From Syngnathus acus (taxonomy: Eukaryota > Chordata > Actinopteri > Syngnathiformes > Syngnathidae), in assembly GCF_901709675.1 (NCBI RefSeq), contig NC_051094.1, positions 19,868,501 to 19,932,500 of the forward strand: a stretch of 64,000 bases of DNA, read 5' to 3'. Shown here in pieces: positions 44,491 through 55,833 of the stretch. The translations under genes and the position numbers were made by a program. Numbering within the stretch: position 1 is the stretch's first letter; each line of letters opens with the position of its first letter. The notes under the pieces are model-generated. The model was not told where the DNA came from, ran no database searches, and was given only the letters and a program-made list of their open reading frames with translations.

Positions 44491-45329
44491 CAGTGGTTCC
44501 CAAAGTGGGCGGTACCGCCCCCCTGGGGGCGGTGGAAAGATCTGGGGGGGCGGTGAGGAAGAAAGGGGCGGTAGGGGGGCGGTAGGGGGGCGGCAGTCGA
44601 TTTGTACACAACATGCCGCTCTGGCCCAGTCAGATCCGACAGCATAGACTACAAAAGCAAAAGCTCAGGTTTGTAATTTCAAGCTTGTAATGTTCAGAAT
44701 TTTATCTTATAATAAAAACCGCATTCTGGCGGTCAACATCATCTTGAGTTCAAGTCAACATGAAATTGGGGACTCGCCAGAACGCGCCGTGTTGTGTTGT
44801 GTTGAGCTGGTTAGGGCAGTGGTCCCCAACCACCGGGCCGCGGACCGGTACCGGTCCGTGGGTCACTTGGTACCGGGCCGCCAAGCCGCACAGAATTTTT
44901 TTTTTTATCGACGATCAATTAATTCAGGTCAAGACACTCGTCCCGGTCACGTGACATGTTTCCCCAGTCGAGCCCGCAAAGCTAATATGTGGCGACAGGC
45001 TAACTAACCAGGCAGTGAAGCATTCAAAACTGCTTCAACACATGGAGACCAAGCATCCTGCAATAAAAGACAAACCTTAAATCACTTCGGGTGTCATTGT
45101 CTCCGATTACGTCTAGATGGGACCGGCTCGTTTCTGAGAAACAAACTCAGTGCTCCCACTAATTCAACGTAATGGTAATATTATAAATGTATTATTTATT
45201 TATTTATATAAATGTATTATTTATTTATATAAATGCCGGTCCGCGAAAATATGCCTGGGGGGGGGGGGCGCTAGGAATTCACTGGGGAGCCAAAGGGGGC
45301 GCCAGCCTGCAAAAGTTTGGGAACCACTG
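44491..45329. mobile_element. hAT element (level 3), exact 8-bp TSD
   Basis: Starts CAGTGGTTCCCAAAGTGGGC and ends AAAGTTTGGGAACCACTG. CTCTAAAT flanks both sides (44483-44490 and 45330-45337). Confidence 0.93.
44817..45252. mobile_element. hAT fragment (level 4), inverted copy of 18266-18817
   Basis: Starts CAGTGGTCCCCAACCACCGG and aligns in reverse with the element at 18266-18817. The far end is lost near ATGCCGGTCCGCGAAAATAT, so no TSD can be checked. Confidence 0.85.
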
Positions 45330-46660
45330 CTCTAAATGCTCATTTAAGCAGCAATGAGAAGTGCTCCCTGAAAACAAGCTCCGCTTAGTACTAGTACTAT
45401 AACTGGCAGTACTACCACCACCCCTGGCAACATTAGCTTTGCAGACATTACAAACTGCCGTCGAGCTAGTTGGCGTGTTCAGTTTAAAGTACCTCCACAC
45501 AGCTGACTCTTTCGTTCGCTCCATGTTTGCGTTTGTTTAGAAAACTCTCGTGGCATGCGGCACACGTGCTGCTGACGTATGACGTAGCCCGCGTCCCGCG
45601 GCACACGTGCTGCTGACGTATGACGTAGCCCGCGTCCCAATAGATTAAGGAAAGGATCGGCTCACAGATCGGCTGCATTTTCCGATACCCGATCCATCAA
45701 TTTTGTTGATATCGGGGCCGATATCCGATCCAGATATCGGATCGGTGCATCTCTAATACGAACACAATGCTCTCGTATCAGACGCTTGCTCGATCACCTG
45801 CTCGTTTGCTGTCACAATGTACCCTACACAAATCCGAAACATTTCTTCGCTATTGAGTTTGCTAGCGCATGCGCAGTGATACTGACCGACAGAATAACAT
45901 CCGGTTGTTCCCAAAGATGATCTTTTTTCTGAAATAATTTTACGTTTACGGACTTAAGTAGGAGTCAAAATTTGGGTGCGTATTATACATGGGTACAGGC
46001 TTTTTTTCCAGCATCAACATGCTATTTTTAGGGTGCGTATTATACATGGGGGCCCATTATACATGGAAAAAAACGGTAGTTTTGGATTTGGTCCACAATT
46101 CTGCGCCTCACGACAAAAGCCATAGCCAATCACCTGTTATCCAATTCACTCACTGCGTGCTCGTTTTGTTTCTTTAGTTTTAGGAAAAGACTAAGACACC
46201 GAAACAATATTAAGTCTTACACAGGTTGGTTGAGTGCAATCGTAATTCTTGTGAAGAAAGCTCTGTTTTCAGGAAAAATATAATACAGCGCCAGGCCTAT
46301 TGTGCAACAATGCTCAAGAGCAGAAAGTGTCCCTCCATTCAGAAAAGGCAACGTTCAAGGTTCTTTGGTCAGCTTATATTCAGTTGCACATGCCGGTGTG
46401 GGCCGAGTTTGATGGGTGATGAGTCAGGGGGTGTGGCAAGTTCGCAGGAGAGTTTGATTCCTTGGGAGTGGGTGCTGGTTCGGTGAGAGCTGGTTCCGTG
46501 GGGGTGGGTGCTGATTATGGGCGATTCAGTGTGTGTGGGGGCTGATTTTTTCCATCCCGTCTTTCGGCCTTGGCGATCACCTTTGGCCGGGTTCTTGGTT
46601 GTTTTCCTCCTGCCGCTGGCACCTCAACCAGTTTTCTCTCCAAGTGTCCTTTCTGTAAAC

Positions 46661-47641
46661 CAGTGCTTCGCAATTATTTTCTGTGATGCCCCCCCTAGGG
46701 AAAAGAAAACATTTCACGCCCCCCATGTTATTAACATTAAAGAAAAACAAAAACATTAATAAAAATGAAAGATCAACTTACAATAAAGAATAACTTTATT
46801 AATAACATTGTTTTTTTAGTCTGTAACAGTACAGATTCAAAGTGCATCACTTTGCCTGAAATTAAAAAATAAATTACAATTATTCAAACTATAAACATTC
46901 TTGACCAACTGCCATTTTATGCTGGAAAAAATACGTTAAAATAATAATAAACTTACATAATATTAAATTAAACAACAGCAATAAATAATATTCAATTCAA
47001 AGTAATCAGCAACATTAACTCAGGAGCACAATATATAAAACATTTTAACCTACAAAACAAAAATGAATAAAACAATTTGTGCTGTTTTTTAATCAAAATG
47101 AAGCAGCATTCCACGGCTGCAGGTAGTATCAGCTCTTCTGCAATGGTGTTTTTTTTTTTTGCACTGAACAATATGGTAGAATGAAGTAGCATTCACAAAG
47201 TGGGATGATTGTTGGCAATATTCAGCCCGTTTTCGCTGAAAAACCTCATGCATCTTATCAGCGTGATTGGGGTGCAATGACTTCATAAGTGCCGCCTTAA
47301 TTTATTTGGCTTCATACTGTCCGCTGCCAATGTTGTAAGGCACAGTAAACGCACCGGTCTTTCCTCGTCTCCCATCGTAGTCACACTGAAGTGGAGCGCT
47401 ACGTACGCTTCGTCATATTTCCTTGTCTTAGCTTTCGTGTGACTCTCAATTCTCTTATCTCCGTCTCTCTCCGCCGTTCTTTTCAACCCTTTTCCATGGT
47501 GTCCCACTGCACTTTTTATCGCCTGCTCTGTGCTGTGTGTGCGTATGTTCCGTGCGCTCGACACTGTAGAGGCGATAATCCTTGCGCACACTCTTCCAGT
47601 GATACACCATTTAATCTAGTACAGCCAGAAGAAAAGCATGT
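46661..47641 (-). mobile_element. hAT element with BED-finger remnant
   Basis: Starts CAGTGCTTCGCAATTATTTT. Flanks are CTGTAAAC (46653-46660) and TGGTAAAC (47642-47649), a duplication with two mismatches. The other LTR copy reads CCTGTAAACATTC uninterrupted at this point, which confirms the insertion. Confidence 0.8.
47089..47520 (-). pseudogene. hAT transposase N-terminus (BED zinc finger)
   Basis: The minus reading is RKYDEAYVALHFSVTTMGDE then RPVRLLCLTTLAADSMKPNK and LRRHL; then, in a shifted frame, SLHPNHADKMHEVFQRKR. The normal C-x2-C of the BED finger is C-L alone, so the first ligand pair is degraded. No catalytic region follows. Confidence 0.75.
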
Positions 47642-47734
47642 TGGTAAACCATTCTTGCACATACATCCACTTCACCCACTGTTGCACACCGTCCGTTCAT
47701 CATCCTTTCAATTTTGTCATTTTGTATGGAATTA

Positions 47735-49437
47735 CCGTAATTTTCGGACTATAAGTCGCGTTTTTTTTGGGGGTACGACTTTTTCTCAGGAGCGACTTTT
47801 CTATGTTTTTTTTCACAAATGTGTACTTGATCATTAACTAGGGATGCACCGAAATAAAAATTCTTGGCCGAAACCGAAAACCAAAAATGAGGAAACCAAG
47901 GCCGAAAACCGAAACACCGAAAGAAATGATTATGTCAGTTATTAGAACCACAGCATTTATGGCTACATGTGTACTAACCTCACTAAAATCAAGGCATTGC
48001 AATAAACCAGTTACAAAAGTATGAGAATATTTATTTAGCACTGACATTACAACAATGCACAATATAAATGAAAATTCAAAAATAAAATAAAAATAAAATG
48101 TTTAACTTGACCCCACTCGTGTACATTAAATAATAATTTACAGGCTTATAACTGACTGGCCTGCTGAAAGACTGTAAAATTAAATATGTTCTCTTATAAA
48201 AACACAAAGTGCATAAGTCAAGTGCCTTTTACATTTTGTTCTGTGTGTACAACATAAAAGTGTATCAAAACAATGGTTACCATAGCCTTTATCAACAACA
48301 AATCCACCAAGAATTGTGGATGCACAAACTTAACTTGCCTTTTCAAAAACGTCCGCCACAGACGGAGTGGGCGTGCTCGGTGTCAGTTTCCTTTTCTGTG
48401 TCGCCTTCTTCTCATATTCAGAATGGCGATCGGGATGTTTGGATTTCAGGTGATGAATTAAACCCGACGTGGAGAAACGTTTTGCAGATTGAAATTTCAG
48501 CATTGCATGTTTTGCAAATCGCTATCCGTGGGTCTTTCTCTGAGATAGTGAAATCAGTCCACACCGCAGACATGCTGGCTCTTATCCCGTTTTCCCGCGT
48601 GCTGGCTGCGCTGTTTGCTCACGTCATCACAAGTTTCGGCCGTGTTGTTTCGGTGATTTAAGTCTTTCGGCCAAAAACCGAAAATGCACTTTTGGGTCAT
48701 TTTCGGCCGAAAATTTTCGGTGGCCGAATTTTCGGTGCATCCCTATCATTAACACATCACTTACAAGTATAGTTGACCACTTCACATGTTATTTTTAGTA
48801 TAGTTGATCACTTCACATGCTTTGATATCTTTATCTTGAACATATTCAAAACATGAAAAATAGAGAGAAAAAATCAAATAAAGTAATTAACACTTTAAAG
48901 CGCCATATCCTCTGGACATGTCCTCTGTCACCAGGATGACATAAAGGACGAGAAATTTGATCGATGGATTTAATGATTTGGCGTGACACAAATGGTTTGA
49001 TAATATTGTTGTTTATGTGATAGTTATTTAAAATATAGTTTATATATCGTTGTATGGGCCTGTGGAATAATTTGAACTGCGGCGCGGCACACGGCATTCT
49101 TGACAAAGGACGATCGATGGATTTAATGAATTGGAGTGACACAGATGGTTTTATAAACGTGTTATTTATGTAATCGTTTTTTTTAAATAACTGAATGTTA
49201 CGTCAGGCCTGTTCTCAGCTCCTCGTTTGTGTTTGTCACGTTAGCATACCGTATCGTTTAGCCTGTTGTTGCTCATTCATGTCTGTTCTTGGTGTTGGAT
49301 TTTGTCGAATAAATTGCCCCCCAAAATGCGACTTATACTCCGGAGCGACTTATATATATGTTTTTTTTCACATTTTTGGGCATTTTATGGCTGGTGCGAC
49401 TTATACTCCGGAGCGACTTATAGTCCGAAAATTACGG
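47735..49437 (+). mobile_element. Element X, copy X4, TA duplication proven by an empty site
   Basis: Starts CCGTAATTTTCGGACTATAA and ends ATAGTCCGAAAATTACGG, with TA at 47733-47734 and 49438-49439. It is inserted in LTR copy 2; LTR copy 1 at the same point reads GAATTTATGTG without it. It lacks the GC-rich 118-bp block of X2/X3/X5 and carries a hAT at 47839-48745. Confidence 0.88.
47839..48745 (-). mobile_element. hAT element, exact 8-bp TSD
   Basis: Starts TAGGGATGCACCGAAATAAA and ends GAATTTTCGGTGCATCCCTA. TCATTAAC flanks both sides (47831-47838 and 48746-48753). On the minus strand near 48580-48420 lies a BED-finger remnant (AICKTCNAEISI, then KRFSTSGLIHHLKSKHPDRH in a shifted frame). 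Confidence 0.92.
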
Positions 49438-50050
49438 TATGTGAACTTTTGGGTGTTACATCATCAATTTGTTAATGTTCTTTGACTATGCAAAGTTCTT
49501 ACTTACCACTAACCATGCATTTGTTTGTTTGTTCTTTTGACACTCCATGTACTTGCTTACTTCACCACATTCTTAGTTTAATCATGCTTCCAACTAGGGC
49601 TGTGGACTCGGACTCGGTGGACTCGGTCAAAATCAGCACCGAGTCCGAGTCCGGCAAAAATGACCGAGTCCGACAATAAAAAAAATACGTTCAATTTTAT
49701 TTTCATCATGCTGCTGAGAATGCGCGTAGGAATACTGTCCACAGCCCTGCTTACGATCAATGCGGCCACGTTGAGTTGCACTTAGGCTAATGTTTACATT
49801 ATGTACCAATGTCAAGGACGATTATGTCACCCAGCTTATATCATTGATGTGTTTCGATAGTTGTGGGGTCGTCACTAATTATTTGTGTTTAGATAAATGT
49901 CTGAGCTATAGAGGCTTTGCAGTCACGTGGTTTTATCACGTGATTTTGTGTTATGCCGCCATCTTGGCGGTCAACTCGTCAGCTCGTTCCTACGTGTTTG
50001 TATGGATTGTCTGATTTCTGCGCTACGTTTTCACCGATTTCTTCCGAATT

Positions 50051-50269
50051 ATGGCTGATTTGCTATCCAACGAAGTTAGGCATTTCGATGAAGACTCCAA
50101 GAAACGTTACAGAGAGAAGTTGAACCTTGTTGGCACAACGGATCCGTACCTTTTACCGAGAAGCATGCTAAAATCGCCCGAGCATTTTGCAACAGCCGAC
50201 CTGCCTGAACGCTCATATCCAGATATTTATAATTACCTCGTCGATTTGTTTTGTAATGGCATTTCATAA
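50051..50269 (+). CDS. First exon of a YqaJ/SWIM-type accessory protein (ISL2EU-like)
   Basis: ATG at 50051 reads MADLLSNEVRHFDEDSKKRY, then EKLNLVGTTDPYLLPRSML and PDIYNYLVDLF. The R-Y-x-E-K-L...DPY pattern resembles the N-terminus of fish proteins with SWIM and YqaJ nuclease domains. A GTAATG after CTTTGTTTT-like sequence (about 50255) would be the natural donor; without splicing the frame stops at 50269. The nuclease domain is absent. Confidence 0.6.
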   Translation: MADLLSNEVRHFDEDSKKRYREKLNLVGTTDPYLLPRSMLKSPEHFATADLPERSYPDIYNYLVDLFCNGIS

Positions 50270-50836
50270 CTTGACATATTAAAAAACTGAATAGAGTGAA
50301 ATCATTCAGATACTGTACCTGTCTGTTCAAGTTGCTACCATTTTTATTTTTTGTTTATTTTTGCATGATGCCACATCTGATTGGCTTGAAAACTTAACCA
50401 ATAAAAAATTTAACCTTGTGCCAATGGCTTGAAAACTTTACCAATGTAGATTTTACCTTGTGCCAAATGAAGTAACAAAAACCCTCTTGTTAAAAAATGC
50501 TACATTAAAAAAAAATTGTTTCACAAGGTTCATAATAATTTTTTGGGAAATTTCCTAATGCATTCACTCGAGAATTAATTGTTCAATTCCAATATGAAGT
50601 TCAATATTTACATTGATAACGTTTTCAAGCCAATCAGATGAAGCATCATGAAAAAATAAACACAAAATAAAAACGGGGGGGTGAACTGAAGAAATCATCC
50701 CATTCCCTGCCTTGCTGCTCTTGCTGCCTTTCTAAAAATGCACCCAGCATTTTCAACAATCATATTTGTATCATCCCATATTGTATTATTTCACATTTTG
50801 TGAAACAAATCAGGGGTGAATAGTTTGTTTACACAC

Positions 50837-51014
50837 CTGATATGAAGTCCTCATTGCATATCCTTGTGTAAATCGTAGGTTTCCATCGTTCACGACGAAT
50901 ATCCGCGATCCATTTATCACGTTTTTTCATGTTCGCCGGAAATCTATAGAAGCTAAGATTTGGTTTATCGCCTCGTCTATTGCTACATCCAACAGCACAG
51001 CAGGTATCCGGCAT
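50837..51014 (-). CDS. THAP-domain exon of the ISL2EU-like transposase
   Basis: ATG at 51014 reads MPDTCCAVGCSNRRGDKPNL, then FYRFPANMKKRDKWIADIRR and YTRICNEDFISG, ending at the donor CAG|GTGTGT. This is a THAP zinc finger (C-x4-C...W...C-x2-H). The final zinc ligand, expected as His in C-x2-H-F, is Asp here (C-N-E-D-F), a one-base change that should cripple DNA binding. The DDE catalytic exons are missing. Confidence 0.78.
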
Positions 51015-51757
51015 TTTTAAGCTCAAATAGCAGCAGATATAACAAGAAAGCGTGTGTGAGTCGTAGACCGGCACTGAAAAGTTGACCGCCAAGATGGCCG
51101 CCAAGCTAATGTGGGTAGCTTGATGACGTCAGCTGCAAAGCCTCTATAATGGTGTAATTAATGATTAAAAAATATTATCTTACATGTCCTGTGTTTCAGA
51201 ATGGTTATTTAATTGGGCGAGAGTGTGTTTTCTCAAGCGTTTTGCCTCATGCCAATGGCACTCAGGACTAAGGGTGGGCTTCAATGACTATTTTTGTAAA
51301 GCCACGCATTTAATACCATGTCAAATAATATATTAGAGTGTAGGTTATGTTCCAATGTATCCACTTCTATCGGTTAAATTGTCAACCGTACATTTATGAC
51401 TACGCCATGAGTGATCTACGTTATGAACTAGCACAAACTCCGGTAGGGCAGGGAGAATGTTATCGATCAGACGTCCGATTGGAATGTCGCCTCACTTTTA
51501 CGTCCGCGCTCTCAGCAAGGGATCCTATATAAGCCGAACCAGCCAGTGTGAAAGCAGTTGCGTTCGTTCTGCATATATAATTAGCCGAGGTTGATGGCTC
51601 CACATCGACGGAGGAGGATGAGTTTGAAAAAGAACTTGACAGCATTGAGCGCCGCCGGCGTTTGTCGGCCGCCACCTCGCCAACCGACATAGATGAAGAA
51701 ATTGGGGCAATGTTGGCACTTGGTCGAATGAAATAGACCCCATTTGTTACAGCTGAT

Positions 51758-51934
51758 CGTTATCCGTCCGGCCTCAAGGCAGCGACTCGGACACTAACAG
51801 CAATGCCAATCAGCCAAGTCAGCGTAGAGCGCCTGTTTTCCGGGCTCAAGTTTATCATGTCTGATCAGCGCGGCGCGATGAAGGCTGACTTGGTTGAGGC
51901 GATTTTGTTCCTAAGAACAAACTCAAGTCGTTGA
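51758..51934 (+). pseudogene. hAT transposase C-terminal dimerisation segment
   Basis: Reads RYPSGLKAATRTLTAMPISQ then SVERLFSGLKFIMSDQRGAM and LVEAILFLRTNSSR, stop at 51932-51934. The S-V-E-R-L-F-S and L-R-T-N end are characteristic of the hAT dimerisation domain. The rest of the transposase is missing. Confidence 0.85.
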
Positions 51935-53254
51935 ATTGAAACTTGAAAGTATCTGTTTATTGTATTCGTTTATATGTTTAATAAAGACAAAGCCATCACA
52001 AAACTGTTGTAATTATTTAGATTTTGATCTAAATTAGCCTTGAATAAAGACTAAGCAGTCACATGAATTAACAGAAAAAATGGACAGCCGGACTCGGACT
52101 CGGTGGTCAAGAGGCCGGACTCGGACTCGGTGCAAAAATCCGACCGAGTCCACAGCCCTGCTTCCAACCATATCTTTTCATTGTTAGGCAAAACAGTTCC
52201 TCCTGTCCAGAACATTCAGTAGTAATCCAAAGCTGGCGTCTAGCATTAGGCAACATACGACGTCACATCAAGCATTAATCAAAACATAAAATATAATCAA
52301 GTACTGATCATTCATAGACGCCTTTGGCAGTGTCCGTGATTTAGAAAAACATCAGGCATGCATTAAACAATGCCTTAAGGGTTGTTAGGCTATTCAGGCA
52401 ATATATCAAAAAACATTTATTTCAAAGTGCACATAAATACATATCAGATCATGAATTTAAAAAACCTTTGTCATTACCACATATAAAAAATGTCTAGTTA
52501 TGTCTTCTTTATTGATTTGGTGTGTAGGTATAATTATATGCTTAAAATGTTTCTTTTATTGATGTAATACGTGAATATACTTGTCTGCTTATGTACTTTA
52601 TTCAATGAGGTGTGAGCATGTTTTTGTCGCTAGGCAGGACTTTTTGTATTTCGACCCCATTCCTTCACTAGAAAAATTAAACTAATATTTGGCCAAATCA
52701 CTCCCCGATGGCACTTTGAGACTTCTCTAGGACCATCCATCCATCTCCTTCCGCTTATCCGGGGTCGGGTCGCGGGGGCAGCAGCTTTAGGAGGGACTCC
52801 CAGACTTCCCTCTCCCCAGCTACTTCGTCCAGCCCATCCCGGGGGATCCCAAGACATTCCCAGGCCAGCTGAGAGACAGTCTCTCCAGCACGTCCTGGGT
52901 CATCCACGGGGTTTCCTGCTGGTAGAACATGCCCGGAACACCTCTCCAGGGAGGCGTCCAGGAGGCATCCTGATGAGATGCCCGAGCCACCTCATCTAGC
53001 TCTTCTCAACGTGAAGGAGCAGCGGCTCTACTCCGAGTCTCTCCCGGATGATAGGTGAGGGTAGGAGCGTAGATCGACCGGTAAATTGAGAGCTTTGCCT
53101 TTTGGCTCAGCTCTCTCTTCACCACGACGGACCGGTACAGAGTCCACATTACAGCCGACGCTGCACCGATCCGCCTGTCAATCTCACGCTCCATCTTGCC
53201 CTCGCTCATGAACAAGACCTCAAGATACTTGAACTCCTCCACTTGGGGCAGGAT

Positions 53255-54447
53255 CTAATCACTGATCCAGAGAGGGCATTCCACCCTTTTCTGACTGAGG
53301 ACCATGGACTCAGATTTGGAGGTGCTGACCCTCATCCCAACTGCTTCACACTTGGCTGCGAAACACTCCAGTGAGAACTGCAGATCACGAGTTGAAGAAG
53401 CCAACAGCACCATGTCGTCTGCAAAAAGCAGAGACGCAATGCTGAGCTCCCCAAACCGGACACCCTCAACGCCTCGGCTACGCCTAGAAATTCTGTCCAT
53501 AAAAGTTATGAACAGAACCGGTGACAAAGGGCAGTCTTGGCAGAGTCCAACCCTCACAGGGAACGAATCCGACTTACTGCCGGAAATGCGGACCAAACCC
53601 TGGCATCGATGATACAGGGACCGGACTGCCCTTATCAGTTGGCTCGGCACCCCGTACTCCCGAAACACCCTCCACAGAACCTCCCGAGGGACACGATCGA
53701 ACGCCTTCTCCAAGTCCACAAAACACATGTGGACTGGTTGAGCAAACTCCCATGCCCCCTCGAGGATCCTGGCGAGGGTAGAGAGCTGATCTACAGTTCC
53801 ACGGCCAGGACGAAAGCCACACTGCTCCTCCTGAAGGACCCTCCTCTCCAGCATCCCTGAATAGACCTTACCAGGGAGGCTGAGGAGTGTGATTCCTCTG
53901 TAGTTGGAACACACCCTCCGGTCCCCCTTCATAAAGAGGGGAACCACCACCCCAGTCTGCCAATCCAGACGGTGCGTCCCCGATGTCCACGCAATGTTGC
54001 AAAGGCGTGGCAGCCAGGACAGCCCCACAACATTCAGAGCCTTTAAGAACTCCGGGCGGATCTCATCAACCATCAACCCCCGAGGAGTTTTTTAACTACC
54101 TCAGTGACTTCGACCCCAGAGATTGGAGTCCACCTCAGAGTCTCAATGGAAGGCGTGTCGGTGGAATTGAGGAGGTCTTCGAAGTATTCTCCCCGCCGAG
54201 TCACGATGTCCCGAGTCGAGGTCGGCCACACGCCATCTCCACTATAAACAGTGTTGACGGTGCACTGCTTCCCCCTCCTGAGACGCCGGATGGTGGAGCA
54301 GAATTTCCTCGAAGCGGTCGGGATGTCATTCTCCATGGCCTCGCCAAACTCCTCCCACGCCCGGGTTTTTGCCTCAGCAACCGCCAAAGCTGCGTTCCGC
54401 TTGGCCTTCGGGTACTTGTCGGCTGCCTCCAGAGTCCCACAGGCCAA
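53255..54447 (-). pseudogene. Rex3 reverse transcriptase, broken
   Basis: An RNA-dependent DNA polymerase for target-primed reverse transcription. The upstream segment (54447-54073) ends VVKKLLGG and a stop. The downstream segment reads VDEIRPEFLKALNVVGL, VHMCFVDLEKAFDRVPREVL (motif A) and SLLFADDMVLLASS (motif C). Between them the sequence is shortened with a duplicated GTTGATG, removing the K-A-P-G turn normally before V-D-E-I and shifting the frame. Motif B is also changed (CQDCPLSP instead of RQGCPLSP). Confidence 0.88.
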
Positions 54448-54762
54448 AGCGGCATGATAGGACTCCTTCTTCAGCTTGATGGCATCCCTTACCGCCGGTG
54501 TCCACCAGCGGGTTCAGGAATGGCAGCCATGTCAGGCACCAACCACCTTACGGCCACAACTCCGGTCGGCTGCCTCAACAATGGAGGCACGGAACATGGT
54601 CCACTCGGACTCAATGTCCCCCGCCTCCTCCGGGACGTGGGAAAAGCTCTGCCGGGGGTGGGAGTTGAAGCTCTTCCTGACAGGGGATTCTGCCAGACAT
54701 TCCCAGCAGACTCTCACAGTACGTTTGGGTCTGCCAGGTCGGACCGCCATCTTCTCCCACCA

Positions 54763-55833
54763 TCAGAGCCAACCCACGACCAGGTGATGATCAGTTGACA
54801 GGTCCGCCCCTCTCTTCGCCCGAGTGTCCAAAACATGCGGTCGCAAATCCGATGACATGACTACAAAGTCGATCATCGAACTGCGGCCTAGGGTGTCCTT
54901 GTGCCAAGTGCACACATGTACACCCTTATGTTTGAACATGGTGTTCATTATTGACAATCCGTGTCGAGCACAGAAGTCCAACAATAGAACACCGCTTGGG
55001 TTCAAATCGGGAGGGCCATTCCTCCCAATCACGCCCTTCTAGGTCTCACTTTCATTGCCCACCTGAGCATTGAAGTCACCCAGTAGAACGATGGAGTCCC
55101 CAGAAGGACCGCTCTCCAGCACTTCCTCTAAGGACCCCAAAAAGGGTGGGTACTCTGAGCTGCTGTTAGGTGCATAGGCACAAACAACATTCAGGACCCG
55201 TCCCCCCACCCGAAGGCGGAGAGAGGCTACCCTCTTGTTCACCGGGGTGAACCCCAATGTGCAGGCGCCCAGTCAATAAGTAGGCCCACACCTGCTCGAC
55301 GCCTCTCACTGTGGGCAACTCCAGAGTGGAAGAAAGTCCAGCCCCTCTCAAGAGGCCTTATACCAGAACGCAAACTGTGTGCGGAGGCAAGTTCGACTAT
55401 GTCTAGTCGGAACCTTTTGGCCTCACACATCAGCCAGAAAGGTGGCATTCCATGTCCCAAGAGCCAGCTTCTGCAGCCGGGGATCGGACCGCCAAGGGTC
55501 CCGCCCTTGGCCGCCGCCCAGTTCACTACGCACCCGACCCTTTTGGCCCCTCCCACAGGTGGTGAGCCCATGGAAAGGGCAACCAACGTTCCCTTTTCGG
55601 GCTGTGCCCGGCCGGGCCCCATGGGCGAAGGCCCGGCCACCAGATGCTCGCCTTTGAGCCCCACCTCCAGTCCCGGCTCCAGAGGGGGGCCCCGGTGACC
55701 CGCGTGCAGGCGAGTGAAAATTAAGTCCATATATTGTATTCTTCAAAATGGGTCTTTTGAGATGTGCTTCGTCTGGCCCCTGATCTAGGACCCTTTTGCC
55801 ATGGGTGACCCTACCAGGGGCATGAAGCCCCAA
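54763..55833 (-). pseudogene. Rex3 5' region and endonuclease, broken
   Basis: Several overlapping frames cover an apurinic-type endonuclease: EAKRFRLDIVELASAHS near 55420, [18 protein letters not shown] and [13 protein letters not shown] near 55170-55060, and SSMIDFVVMSSDL then LSTDHHLVVGWL near 54870-54770. The catalytic GDFN and the final D-H-H motif are intact; frameshifts separate the blocks. Confidence 0.85.

Larger units (their letters stand above)
44026..45755. mobile_element. hAT element (level 2), exact 8-bp TSD
   Basis: Starts TAGAGATGCACCGATCCGAC and ends TATCGGATCGGTGCATCTCT then A. ATACGAAC flanks both sides (44018-44025 and 45756-45763). The subterminal regions are rich in GATACCGAT motifs. 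Confidence 0.93.
43834..46076. mobile_element. Element Y, copy Y1 (outermost of a four-level nest)
   Basis: Starts CCGTTTTTTCCCATGTATAA and ends CATTATACATGGAAAAAAAC then GG, with TA at 43832-43833 and 46077-46078. The motif GTGCGCATTATACATGGGTA repeats inside each end. Without its insertions it is ~0.5 kb. No coding capacity. Confidence 0.8.
49908..51145. mobile_element. ISL2EU-like transposon, internally deleted
   Basis: A perfect 13-bp inverted repeat AGAGGCTTTGCAG begins and ends it, with AT on each side as expected from my memory of ISL2EU insertion. It retains the first exons of two convergent genes, one near each end, and nothing between them. TATA-less GC-rich starts (CGCCATCTTGGCGG and its inverse) lie near both ends and look like promoter-proximal sequence. 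Confidence 0.7.
49595..52160 (+). mobile_element. hAT element, exact 8-bp TSD, with transposase C-terminus
   Basis: Starts TAGGGCTGTGGACTCGGACT and ends CCGACCGAGTCCACAGCCCT then G. CTTCCAAC flanks both sides (49587-49594 and 52161-52168). The subterminal regions repeat GGACTCGG. An ISL2EU-like element is nested at 49908-51145. Confidence 0.93.
46080..52667 (+). mobile_element. Solo LTR, LTR copy 2, expanded by insertions
   Basis: Same LTR as 21547-22723, opposite orientation. It starts TTTTGGATTTGGTCC and ends CATTCCTTCA. A CTAG duplication flanks it: the right copy is 52668-52671, and the left copy is split by Y1 (C-TA at 43831-43833, G at 46079). It hosts a hAT at 46661-47641, X4 at 47735-49437 and a hAT at 49595-52160. 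Confidence 0.8.
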
